64,000 nucleotides of DNA, from contig JAUMZY010000005.1 of assembly GCA_030527885.1 (NCBI GenBank), forward strand, positions 38,310 to 102,309, read 5' to 3'. Of this stretch, positions 48,179 to 58,300 are shown one piece after another. Both the position numbers and the translations under genes were made by a program. Source of the stretch: Corynebacterium sp. GTDB taxonomy: Bacteria > Actinomycetota > Actinomycetes > Mycobacteriales > Mycobacteriaceae. Within the stretch, counting starts at the first letter, position 1; each line of letters starts with the position of its first letter. The notes beneath the pieces are model-generated. The model was not told where the DNA came from and ran no database searches. It saw only the letters and a program-made list of their open reading frames with translations.

Positions 48179-49801
48179 ATGACGTATGCTCAGTCTCATT
48201 ACGCCATTGGCACAGCCGGTGAGGTGATCCCATGGACTCCTTGCAATGCCCTACGCCTGCGCCCCGGCACAACCGCCGCCTTATTCACTCTGACGCTGAT
48301 CTCTGCGACGCTCACGGTGCTCATCTTCCCGCTGCTGGGAAGCATCATTGACGCACTGAGCAGCCGCGGCAGCACCCAAGTATTCGCCGCCATCATGCTG
48401 CCCACCCTCATGACCCCACTGACGGATTTCCTGGCGCAGAAACTGCAATTCGACTTCCTAGCGCTCGGCAAAGAAACCATCGTGGAGCTATCAACCAGGA
48501 ACGATGAACGCGCACGCCAAGTCGACGATAATATACCCCAATGGTGGTTCCGGGACTGCGCCACCTTCGCCACCACCGTGCTGGCCCTACGCATCAGCGC
48601 CCTCGTGGCTTTTATAACAGTGGCGCGGTGGAACCTCCTTGTCGCCAGCGTTGTTCTCCTGGCCTTCATTCTCAACGGCTACGTGTTCAAAAAGTGGCTG
48701 GTTGCCGATGTCGCTGACGATGACATCGATGCCTACGCTGCACGCAGCATCCTGCACCACGCTACCCACAATTCCAATGGGGAATCCATTCACTTCCGGA
48801 CCTATGGTTTCCTCGCCCACCTGTACGCTGCGCACGCCGCAGAGAAACTCCGCAAAGCCACCCAAGCGCGCGGCCGCACCCTCGGGATCTTGGTGCTCAG
48901 CACCATCCTTCTCATGGAAGCCATCACCTGGGCTTGCATAGAAATTGTATTCGATATATCCAATGGTGTCGTCGGTCCGGGGCTCATCGCCGCCATCATC
49001 CCTGTGCTCCTCGCCTTCGAAGGTGCCGGGCCCACCAGTGACGCTGGGGTAGCAGTGGCACGCGCCGGGCGCACCCTCAACACTATGACGCACCTGCCGC
49101 CTGATTCTTCGGTGCCTCACTCCGATGCTGGCGCCAAAACCGCATCAATTGTGCTCAATGATGTGAGTGTTGTCGCAGGTGAAAGAGAAATTCTCTCTGG
49201 TATTTCACTCACTTTGCGCTCCGGCGAGTTCATCGGCCTGGTCGGGCCTAATGGGGCCGGAAAGACAACTTTGCTGCGCACCATCGCGGGACTCATCCCA
49301 CCCACAAGCGGAATAATCACGAGTACTCCACCCGTCATGGTGTTGCAGGATCCGCCGCGCTTCCCTCTTTCCCTTGCGGAAAGCAGTCTAAGCGATAACG
49401 TCACATTAGAACACCTGTTGGATTCGTATGGTTTGAGCGTGCATGACGATCCGCGTGCTGGATTATCCGGTGGACAATGGCAACGCTTGGCCATCGCTCG
49501 CGCACATGCCCATGTCATTGCGGGGCGCCGCGTCATGGTGTTGGATGAACCATTCGCCGCGCTGGACGCCTGCGCAGAGCAACAGATTGCCGCATTATTG
49601 CAGGACATACGCATTCAATTCCCCGAGCTCATCATCGTCATGTCCACGCACCGGCTGGGGATTCTCATGGACGCTGATCGCATCATTGTGCTGAACTCCG
49701 ACCGCATCGAAGCCCTCGGAACACACGATGAACTCATGCAGATAGACGGCATGTACGCCACAGCGTACACCACCCAGCGGAGCACCATCCATGGCACGTA
49801 A
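48179..49801 (+). CDS. Half ABC exporter (permease-ATPase)
   Basis: 540 residues. About five to six hydrophobic segments in the first 320 residues, then an ATPase: Walker A GPNGAGKTT, signature LSGGQWQRLAIARA, Walker B VMVLDEPFAALD and switch His in STHRLG. The GQW form of the signature is frequent in actinobacterial peptide/lantibiotic exporters. The ATG at 48179 lacks a strong ribosome site, so start is uncertain. The next half-transporter overlaps by 11 bases, indicating a heterodimer. Confidence 0.8.
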   Translation: MTYAQSHYAIGTAGEVIPWTPCNALRLRPGTTAALFTLTLISATLTVLIFPLLGSIIDALSSRGSTQVFAAIMLPTLMTPLTDFLAQKLQFDFLALGKETIVELSTRNDERARQVDDNIPQWWFRDCATFATTVLALRISALVAFITVARWNLLVASVVLLAFILNGYVFKKWLVADVADDDIDAYAARSILHHATHNSNGESIHFRTYGFLAHLYAAHAAEKLRKATQARGRTLGILVLSTILLMEAITWACIEIVFDISNGVVGPGLIAAIIPVLLAFEGAGPTSDAGVAVARAGRTLNTMTHLPPDSSVPHSDAGAKTASIVLNDVSVVAGEREILSGISLTLRSGEFIGLVGPNGAGKTTLLRTIAGLIPPTSGIITSTPPVMVLQDPPRFPLSLAESSLSDNVTLEHLLDSYGLSVHDDPRAGLSGGQWQRLAIARAHAHVIAGRRVMVLDEPFAALDACAEQQIAALLQDIRIQFPELIIVMSTHRLGILMDADRIIVLNSDRIEALGTHDELMQIDGMYATAYTTQRSTIHGT

Positions 49802-51551
49802 TCAGCCCCTTACCCTTGAAGATATCCGCAGCTTATCGCGCCTATTTCACACCCGGTCAGTGCGCATCATGCTCCTTGTGCGTCTTGCCTGGCGCCGTGC
49901 TCCCGGCGCCTGCCTTGGCGTGAGTTTGGAAGTGGCAAGCAGCCTGCTTGTTTTCTTCCAGGCGTAGTTGATTCACAGCATCGTCACCGTGCTGTTGCAT
50001 CATGATGTGCGAACAGCCAGCCTGGAAGCGGTTGCGTTAGCCCTGCTCACTGGGGCGGTAACTCTGATTAGTGCGTGTGTCACCAGTGCCCGCTTGCGGC
50101 TTATCGACGCCCTCACCCAGGTGGTTGATGAAAGTACGATTCGGGCGCTCGGGGCGGTGCACACCATCGAAGAACTAGCACAACCAGCCTGTGCCCACTA
50201 CCTGACAATACTGAAACACCAGCAAGGTGCGGTGGGGCGTAGCCTCAACGTGTGGATTGTGGCGCTTGTGAATCTGACCAGTGTTTTCAGTCTTTTCGCT
50301 GCCGCGTTCCTGGTGAGCCCGTGGTTGTTCCTCGCCCCATTGTTGGCGTTGCCGCAGGTGTACTTGGGTGTGCGGAGTCAACGCATTGCGGAGCGGGCTA
50401 TAGATGATGCTGCCCCGCATGCGGCTCGCATTGATGCGCTTCTCCAGCCGGTGGTGCATGGCCGCAGTGGTGATGAACTGCGGCTTCTGGGTGGGACTGA
50501 GTTTTATCGCGCGAAGATTGCTGGCCTAGGAAAGCAGTGGCTTGCCCCGCAACGCAAAGCTACCCGCCTTATCTTCCTGGTGGAGCTTGCCGGTGCGCTG
50601 TTGGCAACTGTGGGGTTGGGGTTGTCCCTGTTTTTGGTGATGCGCATGGCCTCAGTGGCCGCCATGGCTGCGGCTGCATTCGTGTTGGTGCGACTCGCAC
50701 GTACAGGCGGAATCTTGTACTACACCATGCGCATGGTTGAAGGCACTGATAGGGCAGTGGTGCGGTGGTGTAACCTGATCAGCCTTGATGATTCGGTCAT
50801 GTTGCCTGATTTAGTGCTGCACAGTGATAAGAACATTAATTTAGATCATGTGTTCTATAGTTTTCTTGATGGGCATACTGTGCTGCATGATGTGTCCTGC
50901 ACCTTGCCGCTCGGCCAAACCGTCGCCATCGTTGGCGAAAATGGTTCAGGAAAAACCACCCTGGGTGCCCTGCTACTTGGTTTACGTACCCCAACATCCG
51001 GCAGCATTCACGTGCCGCCACACGATCAGGCAGCCATGGTGCCGCAAGAAGGCGCACGGCTTCCTGCCACCGTGGCTAATAACATCGGCGTGGGGTTGGT
51101 CGTTGCTGACGAAACCATTGCAAAGGCGGAACAAACCCGCGCAGCCCTGGCCAAAGCACATCTCAACCTGGAGCCACTGAGCACCTTCTTGCATCCACAA
51201 CCCCAGGCACAACAACGGGGGCTATCAGGTGGCCAGTGGAAACGCATCAGCATCGCCCGCGCCCAGTTACGCACTGATGCTGTGATACAGGTTTACGATG
51301 AAGCCAATGCAGCCCTGGATCCGGCCAACGCGGCACTAGTCACCGACTCGCTGCTCACCAGCCCAGTGGCACCCGACCATATTCGGTTCGTGATTACGCG
51401 CCAACTCGGCACCGCCCGCCAAGCCACCACCATCATGGTGCTTGACCAAGGAAAACTTGTCGGCTTGGGCATTCATGATGACCTCATGCGACCCGGCGTA
51501 TGCCCGCATTATGTGGCATTGTATGAATCGCAAAGCCGCGGCTATCGCTAA
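49791..51551 (+). pseudogene. Second half ABC exporter with an in-frame TAG
   Basis: A 586-codon frame beginning MARNQPLTLEDIRSLSRLF inside the upstream gene's end. It is interrupted by TAG at codon 59 (49965-49967, FFQA-stop-LIHSI; CAG to TAG fits). The remainder is in frame and intact: six membrane segments, Walker A GENGSGKTT, LSGGQWKRISIARA, Walker B VYDEANAALDP (Tyr in place of a hydrophobic Leu/Ile). A re-start at 49968-50005 would lose the first membrane segment. Partner of the preceding half-transporter. Confidence 0.75.
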
Positions 51552-51568
51552 TTTTTCTAGCGAATCCC

Positions 51569-51597
51569 TTGACTTCTATTACCCCAAAAATTATTAT
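51569..51597 (+). promoter_or_regulatory. Strong promoter of the MFS gene leader
   Basis: TTGACT (51569-51574), 17 bases, TATTAT (51592-51597). Predicts transcription from about 51604 and a leader of about 280 bases before the ATG at 51883. Confidence 0.65.
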
Positions 51598-51674
51598 CGT
51601 ATTCACACTAAAAGTGATGGTTTAAGGACACTGAAATGTTAGAACTGCCAATGTAAAAACCAGCGGTGTGATAA

Positions 51675-51869
51675 GCACCATCGGTAGGGCCTGTCATCGG
51701 CCCACATGGTGCTGAACGCTGTCATGACACCCAGGCCCGCCTACAGTATGGCGGTGTTTAAGCCTGGGGGAGTGCACCCTGTTTTATGTTTGCCTTGTTT
51801 TGGGCATGGGTGTTTTTACATTGCATCATCTATCAGATGCGCGCGGCCCTATTTTTGCCTGCGCGCATC
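51675..51869 (+). ncRNA. Structured 5' leader, riboswitch- or attenuator-like
   Basis: Three stems: GCACCAT/ATGGTGC enclosing GGGCC/GGCCC (51675-51712); CCCAGGC/GCCTGGG enclosing CGCC/GGCG (51730-51768); and GATGCGCGC/GCGCGCATC (51836-51869), which ends on the base where the AGGAG ribosome site starts (51870-51874). The last stem could hide or expose that site. The sequence does not match a riboswitch class I can name. Confidence 0.5.
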
Positions 51870-51882
51870 AGGAGAAACCATC

Positions 51883-53121
51883 ATGCAAAAATCTTTGCGT
51901 AAAAACTCTGCGTTTCAACGACTCACCGCAGCTTATTCCTTCAACGAGATGGGTGGCACCATCGCGTACATCCTCATCCCGCTGGTCATCCTGGAACTCA
52001 CTGGGTCGGCCACCCAAGCGGGCTTGGTTTCCGCCCTCGCCATCACTGCCAGCACCATCGCCAGCATCATGTCCGGCGCCCTTGCCGACCGCATCAATCC
52101 CACCTTTTTGCTGCGGCTGAGCTTTGGCCTGGAATTTGTGTGGTGGTGGGGTTTCCTCGCATTCCTCTTGTGGACGCATAACGCCAACGTGGTGCTGATT
52201 GCTATCCTGTCGATCATCAGCGCCACAGTTGGTTCCATTGACGGGCCCAGTGAATTTGTGATCCTTAAGCGCATCGTCCCGACGGAACAATTCGGGGAAG
52301 CCACCGCCGTCACCGAGGCCCGCGGTTCCGCCACCGGCCTGATTGGCACACCCATCGGCGGCGCGCTCTTCAGCCTGGGCAGCTACATCGCATTTGGCAT
52401 TTAATCTCTGCTGCACCTCGTGGCGATGTTCCTGGTGCCGAAGGTCCGAGACGCCAAAACTGATGAGAACGAAGAAGCCGAAGAAACCGACTTCCTCCAG
52501 GACGTAAAAACCGGATTTGTCCTAGTCTTCAAAGACCTCGGTCTGCGGCACCTCATGTACATCGCCTCCATCGCTAACCTGGGTGTGGTGCCGGTTTCCT
52601 TCATCCTGCTGGCCCAGCTAGAGAAGAACGGCACCTCCTCCTGGATGATCGGCGTGATGATGTCTTGCTTTGGGGCTGGTGTGTTGTTGGGTGCGCCGCT
52701 CGTCGGCAAGCTGACGCACCGCTTCACCCTCGCCACCTTATTGTAGGCAGCGCTGCTGATTTTCATCCTGACGTATGTGGCGCTGATCTTCAGCATCACG
52801 TATTTCTGGCTGACAGCTGTCCTCGTGGTGCTGTCCGGTGTGGCCCTGCCCGCCATGAACTCCGCCATCACCTCATACACCCTGGCAGTCAGCGATGAAG
52901 CCCACGTGGGCAAAGTCTTCACCGCATCCGGGGTGCCCGGCATGATCCTCTCACCCGTGGGCATGTGGTTGGCTGGCTTCACCCTGGAACAGTTCGGCTT
53001 CACCCCAACCATGGCTTGGGTGATCGCTGCCAGCGCCGTGGCATGCGCCCTGAGCATCCTCAGCCCGGCGCTGCGGGCCATGCCGAAGCTCTCGGAGATG
53101 GAAGCGTCGACAAGCGAATAG
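51883..53121 (+). pseudogene. MFS exporter (MFS_3/EntS-like) with two in-frame stops
   Basis: A 412-codon frame, 12 hydrophobic segments, starting MQKSLRKNSAFQRLTAAYS after AGGAG. It is interrupted by TAA at 52402-52404 (FGI-stop-SLLHL) and TAG at 52744-52746 (ATLL-stop-AALL); both fit Gln codons changed by C to T. No frameshifts. The family includes macrolide exporters and the enterobactin exporter EntS; the catecholate cluster 2 kb away makes a siderophore exporter thinkable, but this is only context. Confidence 0.8.
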
Positions 53122-53140
53122 TCACGGCAGCTTATCGACG
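53105..53140. terminator. Inverted 11-mer pair between convergent genes
   Basis: CGTCGACAAGC and GCTTATCGACG, 14 bases apart, one mismatch in the stem. Placed at the meeting point of the MFS pseudogene and the hypothetical gene. Confidence 0.45.
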
Positions 53141-53994
53141 ATCCTAGCGCGCCGCAGAATGTCCAGGTAGTCATGCCTGCTCAAGCCCACCGGCTGGTGG
53201 GCAAGCAAATACTCCTGGTATTCCGGCGTATCCCGCACCAGCGCGATGAGGGGCTTGCGGATGCTTTTTACGAAGGCCGCAAACCCCGGCGGCCGCAGGG
53301 TGTTGGCCACTAAAATCCGATCCACCTCCGTGTGGTGCAGGCCGGCGGCCTGACCCAGGTGGCGTAAATCGTGCGGTAAATTCGGGTACTCCTCGTGGCC
53401 CGCCCGCATGTGGGCCACGTTCAGTTGGAGGAAATAATCAAACGCCTGGCGCGGCTCCAGGTGCAACGCCGTCAGTTGGGCCTCCCAGTGTAAATGCTTC
53501 GCCCCCACCAGATTCAGGGCGCTGAACTCGCTAAACACCTGCATGTGCTGCTCCATGTTGAGGGGAATCCGCTGCGTGACTGCGGTTTCCAAGGCCTCAG
53601 CGAAGTACTGGCGGGCATAAAAAGTCGCCCCATCGTGTGCCAAGATGCGGGCCACTTCGGTGAGGAACATTGGCGCCAAATCAGGCAGGTCCATGCGGGT
53701 CGCATCAACGTAAGGTTTGATCTGCTCTTGCTGGTACAGGGCGTGGTTGCGCACCCAGTCCAACGCTATGATGATTGTCCGGGCCTGGGGGAGTTGCGTG
53801 GCATCCGGCGCCGGGAATGAGGTAGAAAGTTTATTCGCATGACTGATGGGGGTTGCGTTTCCCATTGTGAGGCCTACTGCCCGGAGGAAGAGAACTTCCT
53901 CGGGAATCGCAGCCTCACTCATGAGGCGCACAATAGTTCGATTCTGGGTGGTGAATTCCACCGCGTACAATGGGGCGGCATCAGTAGTCATCAT
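53122..53994 (-). CDS. Hypothetical protein
   Basis: 290 residues, ATG start, no signal or membrane segment. Mostly helical by composition (ARQYFAEALETAVTQRIPLNMEQHMQVFSEFSAL and following), perhaps a helical-repeat protein, with a basic C-terminal part (HDYLDILRRARIVDKLP). Not recognised. Its end carries an 11-mer copy (53130-53140) facing another (53105-53115) at the end of the MFS pseudogene, forming a hairpin between the convergent genes. Confidence 0.6.
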   Translation of the reverse strand: MMTTDAAPLYAVEFTTQNRTIVRLMSEAAIPEEVLFLRAVGLTMGNATPISHANKLSTSFPAPDATQLPQARTIIIALDWVRNHALYQQEQIKPYVDATRMDLPDLAPMFLTEVARILAHDGATFYARQYFAEALETAVTQRIPLNMEQHMQVFSEFSALNLVGAKHLHWEAQLTALHLEPRQAFDYFLQLNVAHMRAGHEEYPNLPHDLRHLGQAAGLHHTEVDRILVANTLRPPGFAAFVKSIRKPLIALVRDTPEYQEYLLAHQPVGLSRHDYLDILRRARIVDKLP

Positions 53995-54145
53995 TGCTAA
54001 GAAAGTCCCTGATCTGGTAGGGGAAGACGTGTGCTATCCACAGTAGGCGCACGTGGCGGCGTCGAAAAGCTAAGCCCCACAACCCCCAGATGACCAGCAG
54101 GAATGATAACCCCAACGTATATGTACACCTAGTATCCTCGGCACT

Positions 54146-55372
54146 ATGTCGCCCATGAAAAACCGATTTGCCACCCACATAGTGCACAAAGCGTTGGCAA
54201 CCAACCCCATCGTGGCAATCCAGGGCGCACCCCAAGTAGGCAAAAGCAATATAGCCCGCCGAGTGGCAGCCACCATCGGCGCCCCCATCCTCAACCTCGA
54301 AAACCCCACCACCTACATCACCGCCAAAACCAATCCCACGCAACTAACCCCCGATAGACCCGTGGTGTTCGACGGCATCCACTACGTGCCCGAACTGCTA
54401 CCCATTTTGCGCACCGCAGCCCGCACCCACCCCGGACAGTTCCTCATCGTGGACTCCGCCGGCCGCGGTAACCTCCCCGCCGACATTCCCAGCATTGTGG
54501 TGCGGCCGCTTAGCCAAGGCGAAATTGATGAACAACCCACCCCAGAAGACTTTGCCACCTGGATATGCACCAACCCCACCATCCACATTCAAACCCGAGC
54601 CAGAGACATCGCCGGCTACAAATTCGCCATCGCCCTCCGCGCCACCCGCGGCAGCATGCCCGCCCCACTCACCGCCGCCACCACCAAAACCCAAGCCCGC
54701 TGGTACCGCAACTACATGTCCACCCTCTGCACCCGCATCAGCCCCGACATCCTCACCCGCATCGTCCGCGAACTCGCCCGCACCCCAGTCACCGAAATCA
54801 TCCAATCACACCTCGCCCGCAAACTCGGCATCACCGAACGCGAAACCCACGGCGCCCTCCTCATCCTCCGCATCGCACACATACTCATCGACCTCCCCGG
54901 CTGGCACAGCGCCGCCAGCAAACGCTCCGTCAGCGCCGCCAAAAGCACCCTCCTCGACACCGGACTTAACACCCACAATATTGGCTTCAGCGCAGGCGAA
55001 ATCAACCTCCCCACCAGTGAATACTACTTCCAACAACTCCTAGAACAATTCGTCATCCAACAACTACTCATCCAACAAACCTGGAGCACAACCCCCGCAC
55101 TCCTCAAACACTTCCGCACCCGCGACGGCACCCGAGTCGACATCGTACTAGAGCTTATCGACGGCCGGGTCATCCTCATCGACGTCATCACCACACCCTG
55201 GCCCACCAAAGACAAATTCAAAACCATGGAACGCCTCAAACACATCCTCGGCGACCAAGTCATAGCCGGCGTCATTCTGCACACCGGCCTACACATGCGC
55301 CAATACCACGGCTGGCAATACCTCCTACCCATCACCATGCTGTGGCAACACCCCAACCTCACCGCACGATAA
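54146..55372 (+). CDS. AAA ATPase with DUF4143 C-terminal domain
   Basis: 408 residues. Walker A is GAPQVGKSN (GARQVGKTT in most relatives), Walker B-like FDGIHYVPELLPILR, then a sensor region VDSAGRG; the C-terminal part fits DUF4143 (YYFQQLLEQFVIQQLL, DGTRVDIVLELIDGRVILIDV), a nuclease-like fold. Family members are common and poorly understood, often mobile. Third positions are very C-rich. It overlaps the convergent siderophore synthetase gene by 14 bases. Confidence 0.7.
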   Translation: MSPMKNRFATHIVHKALATNPIVAIQGAPQVGKSNIARRVAATIGAPILNLENPTTYITAKTNPTQLTPDRPVVFDGIHYVPELLPILRTAARTHPGQFLIVDSAGRGNLPADIPSIVVRPLSQGEIDEQPTPEDFATWICTNPTIHIQTRARDIAGYKFAIALRATRGSMPAPLTAATTKTQARWYRNYMSTLCTRISPDILTRIVRELARTPVTEIIQSHLARKLGITERETHGALLILRIAHILIDLPGWHSAASKRSVSAAKSTLLDTGLNTHNIGFSAGEINLPTSEYYFQQLLEQFVIQQLLIQQTWSTTPALLKHFRTRDGTRVDIVLELIDGRVILIDVITTPWPTKDKFKTMERLKHILGDQVIAGVILHTGLHMRQYHGWQYLLPITMLWQHPNLTAR

Positions 55373-58300
55373 TCCCAGCCACCTGCTCCAACACCGCCAA
55401 ACTCACCATGCCCGGATGCCGCACCGGCACATGATGAGCCACCACCGACTGTACAAATGGTTCCCACGCCGACACCACCAACCGCGGATCCCGCTCCGCA
55501 CTCTCTGCATCCGCCGTAAAATGCACCACCTCACCCGAATAAAAATTCGACTCATGAGCCCGCATCAACAACGCATTATGTTTCACCATCGTCCGAATCC
55601 CATCCAACGCCGACACCGGCAACTCCGCAAACACCCCACCCCGCGACCGCATCGCCGCCACCACCTCATCCGGACTCAAATCCGCATCAGAAGTAATCCC
55701 AGCCATCGCCAAAACCCCCTGCCACAACTGCTTATCATCCGGCGCCGGCAACTTCTGCCACACCTCCGCCGGATACGCATCCAACAAAATCACCTTCCCA
55801 ACACCCACACCCCGGTCCTGCAACTGCCGCGCCACCTCATGCGCCAACACACCCCCAACAGACCAACCCACCAACACCACCGAATCATGCCCCAAATCGC
55901 TCACATGTTCACAAATCCGCGCAGCCGAATCCACAATGCTCGTCGCCCGCCGCTCCACATCAAGAATCCCCGGCGCCTGAAAACCATACACCCCACCCGT
56001 AAACCCAACCGCAGCCAACGCCCCCACCAACGTCGAATACGACCAACTCAACCCACCAGCCGGATAAAAACACAACACCGGCGTACCCGACTGATGCGCA
56101 TGCAACGTCAACACCTCGGCAAACCCATCACCAGCCAACCCCGGCGCATCAATCAACTGCGCCAACGCCTCCACCGTAGAATGAGCGAACACATCAGCGA
56201 TACTCACCCCTTCCAACGCCAACGCCAACGTCACCGCACTCAACGAACTACCACCCAACGCAAAGAAATTCGCGCCGGGATCTGTGACCGGAGTGCCCAA
56301 AACCTCAGTGAAAACCTCCATGACGTGACGCTCCGTCGGCGTGCACTCCACCGTAATCTCAGCCGGCTGCGCCACCGGGGATGGTAGCGCCGGGGCATCC
56401 AGTTTTCCATTGCGCGTCATGGGAAGTTCATCAAGAATGAACATGAAGCTCGGCACCATAAACGCAGGCAAAACGGCCTTTGTGGCATTCGTGACCGTTG
56501 CGGGTAGTGCTGCCTGGTCGGTGTCTTGGGTGGGTACGCAATACGCCACCAAGGTCTTTTCGCCCCCAACCTCCTTGATGGCCACGGCTGCCTGGGCCAC
56601 CCCAGGTACGGCACTGACTGCGCTTTCCACTTCGCCCAGTTCCAGGCGTTGCCCCCGCAACTTCACCTGATTATCCAGCCGGCCTAAATAGTACAGCTCA
56701 CCGTCACGCCAATAAGCCCGATCCCCGGAATCGTACATTTGTTCGCCTTCATGCCAGGGGTCTGGCACAAACCGCTGCGCCGTCAACTCTGGCTGTCCCA
56801 CATAACCTAAAGCCACCTGGCAACCAGCAATAAACAACGTCCCCGGCACCCCTGGTGGTACTGGATGCCCCAGCCGATCCAACACATAAATGCGGTTATT
56901 CCACACCGGCGCCCCAATCGGCACAATGCGATCAGCATCAGTGACCGTATGTGCCGTCACGTCAATAGCGGCCTCTGTCGGGCCGTACAAATTATGCACA
57001 TCCACCCCAAACATGCTGCGGCACCGATTCGCCACCCCTACATCCAGTGCCTCCCCGGACGTAATAACCGCACGCAAATCCGGCAATTCCACTCCAGCGT
57101 AATCCGCATACCCCAGAAACGCCTTCAACGCCGACGGCACGAAATGGCACACCGTAATGCCACCCGCCTGCAACTGCTGCGCCAACTCCTCCGGATTACG
57201 GTGTGCCTGCGGCGCTGCAATAGCCGTGGGAACCCCCATGGTGAACGGCAGCAAATATTCCCACACGGACACATCAAACGAACTCGGTGTTTTATGCAAC
57301 ACCCGATCCGTGTGATCAATGCTGTAATACTCACACATCCACAGCAGCCGATTCACAATTCCCTGCTGCGACACCGCCACCGCCTTCGGCGTCCCTGTCG
57401 AACCAGAAGTAAACAAAATATAGGCGAACTCCGGATCCCCCGCAGCCGGTAGCTCCGCACGCTGCGACACCACCCAACCAGCATCCGTGGCAGTAACCAC
57501 CGTGATGTCCGTTTCTATCGGCTCCACCGTTATCACCGCCGCAGCCTGACAACTCGCCAACATCTGCGCCTTACGCTCAGCCGGCAAATCCGGATCAATC
57601 GGGCACCATGCAACCCCCAACTGCGCCGCAGCAGCCACCGCCAACAAAAATTCCTCACTACGCGCCACATGCACTGCCACCACGTGCCCAGGTTTCACCC
57701 GCACATCCTGCTGCAGCACAGCTATTCGCTTGTCGACGGCATCCGACACCTGTGCCCACAAACGCCACATAAACGCACCATCCGACTCCGACCACACCCC
57801 CAGCATGGGTCGACCCAGAACCGGCAGCGATTCTGCGTTAGTGCGCTGTGTAAGGATCATCTCCGGTAGATTATGCAGTTCCACCGGGTGCTCAGTCTCA
57901 TTAGCAGCAGCAATTTCTGTCAACTCCGCATCCGTAGCAATCGGCAACCGTTTCAATAACGTATGCTCCGGCAACCGCGACAACATATTCGCCAGCCGCC
58001 GCGCATGCGTTGAAACATCCCCCTGCAAGTTACTACCCCGCGCCATCACAATGACCTCTAAATCACCATGAGGCAGCGACTGAAACACAAACTCACAATC
58101 ATTAATCGGCCCGACAGAAATCGTCGTCAAGTAAGCAACCGCCGGCCCAAACGAAAACTTTGGTGTAAATGGCCGAAAATTCACATGCGGACCAAGCACA
58201 TGCTGCCGCGGATCCCGCACCCCCAACACCTGCCGCAACTGATCCGTACGAATATTCGCGTGCTTCCGCGTCGCATTCACATCAAAATCAATACTATCGC

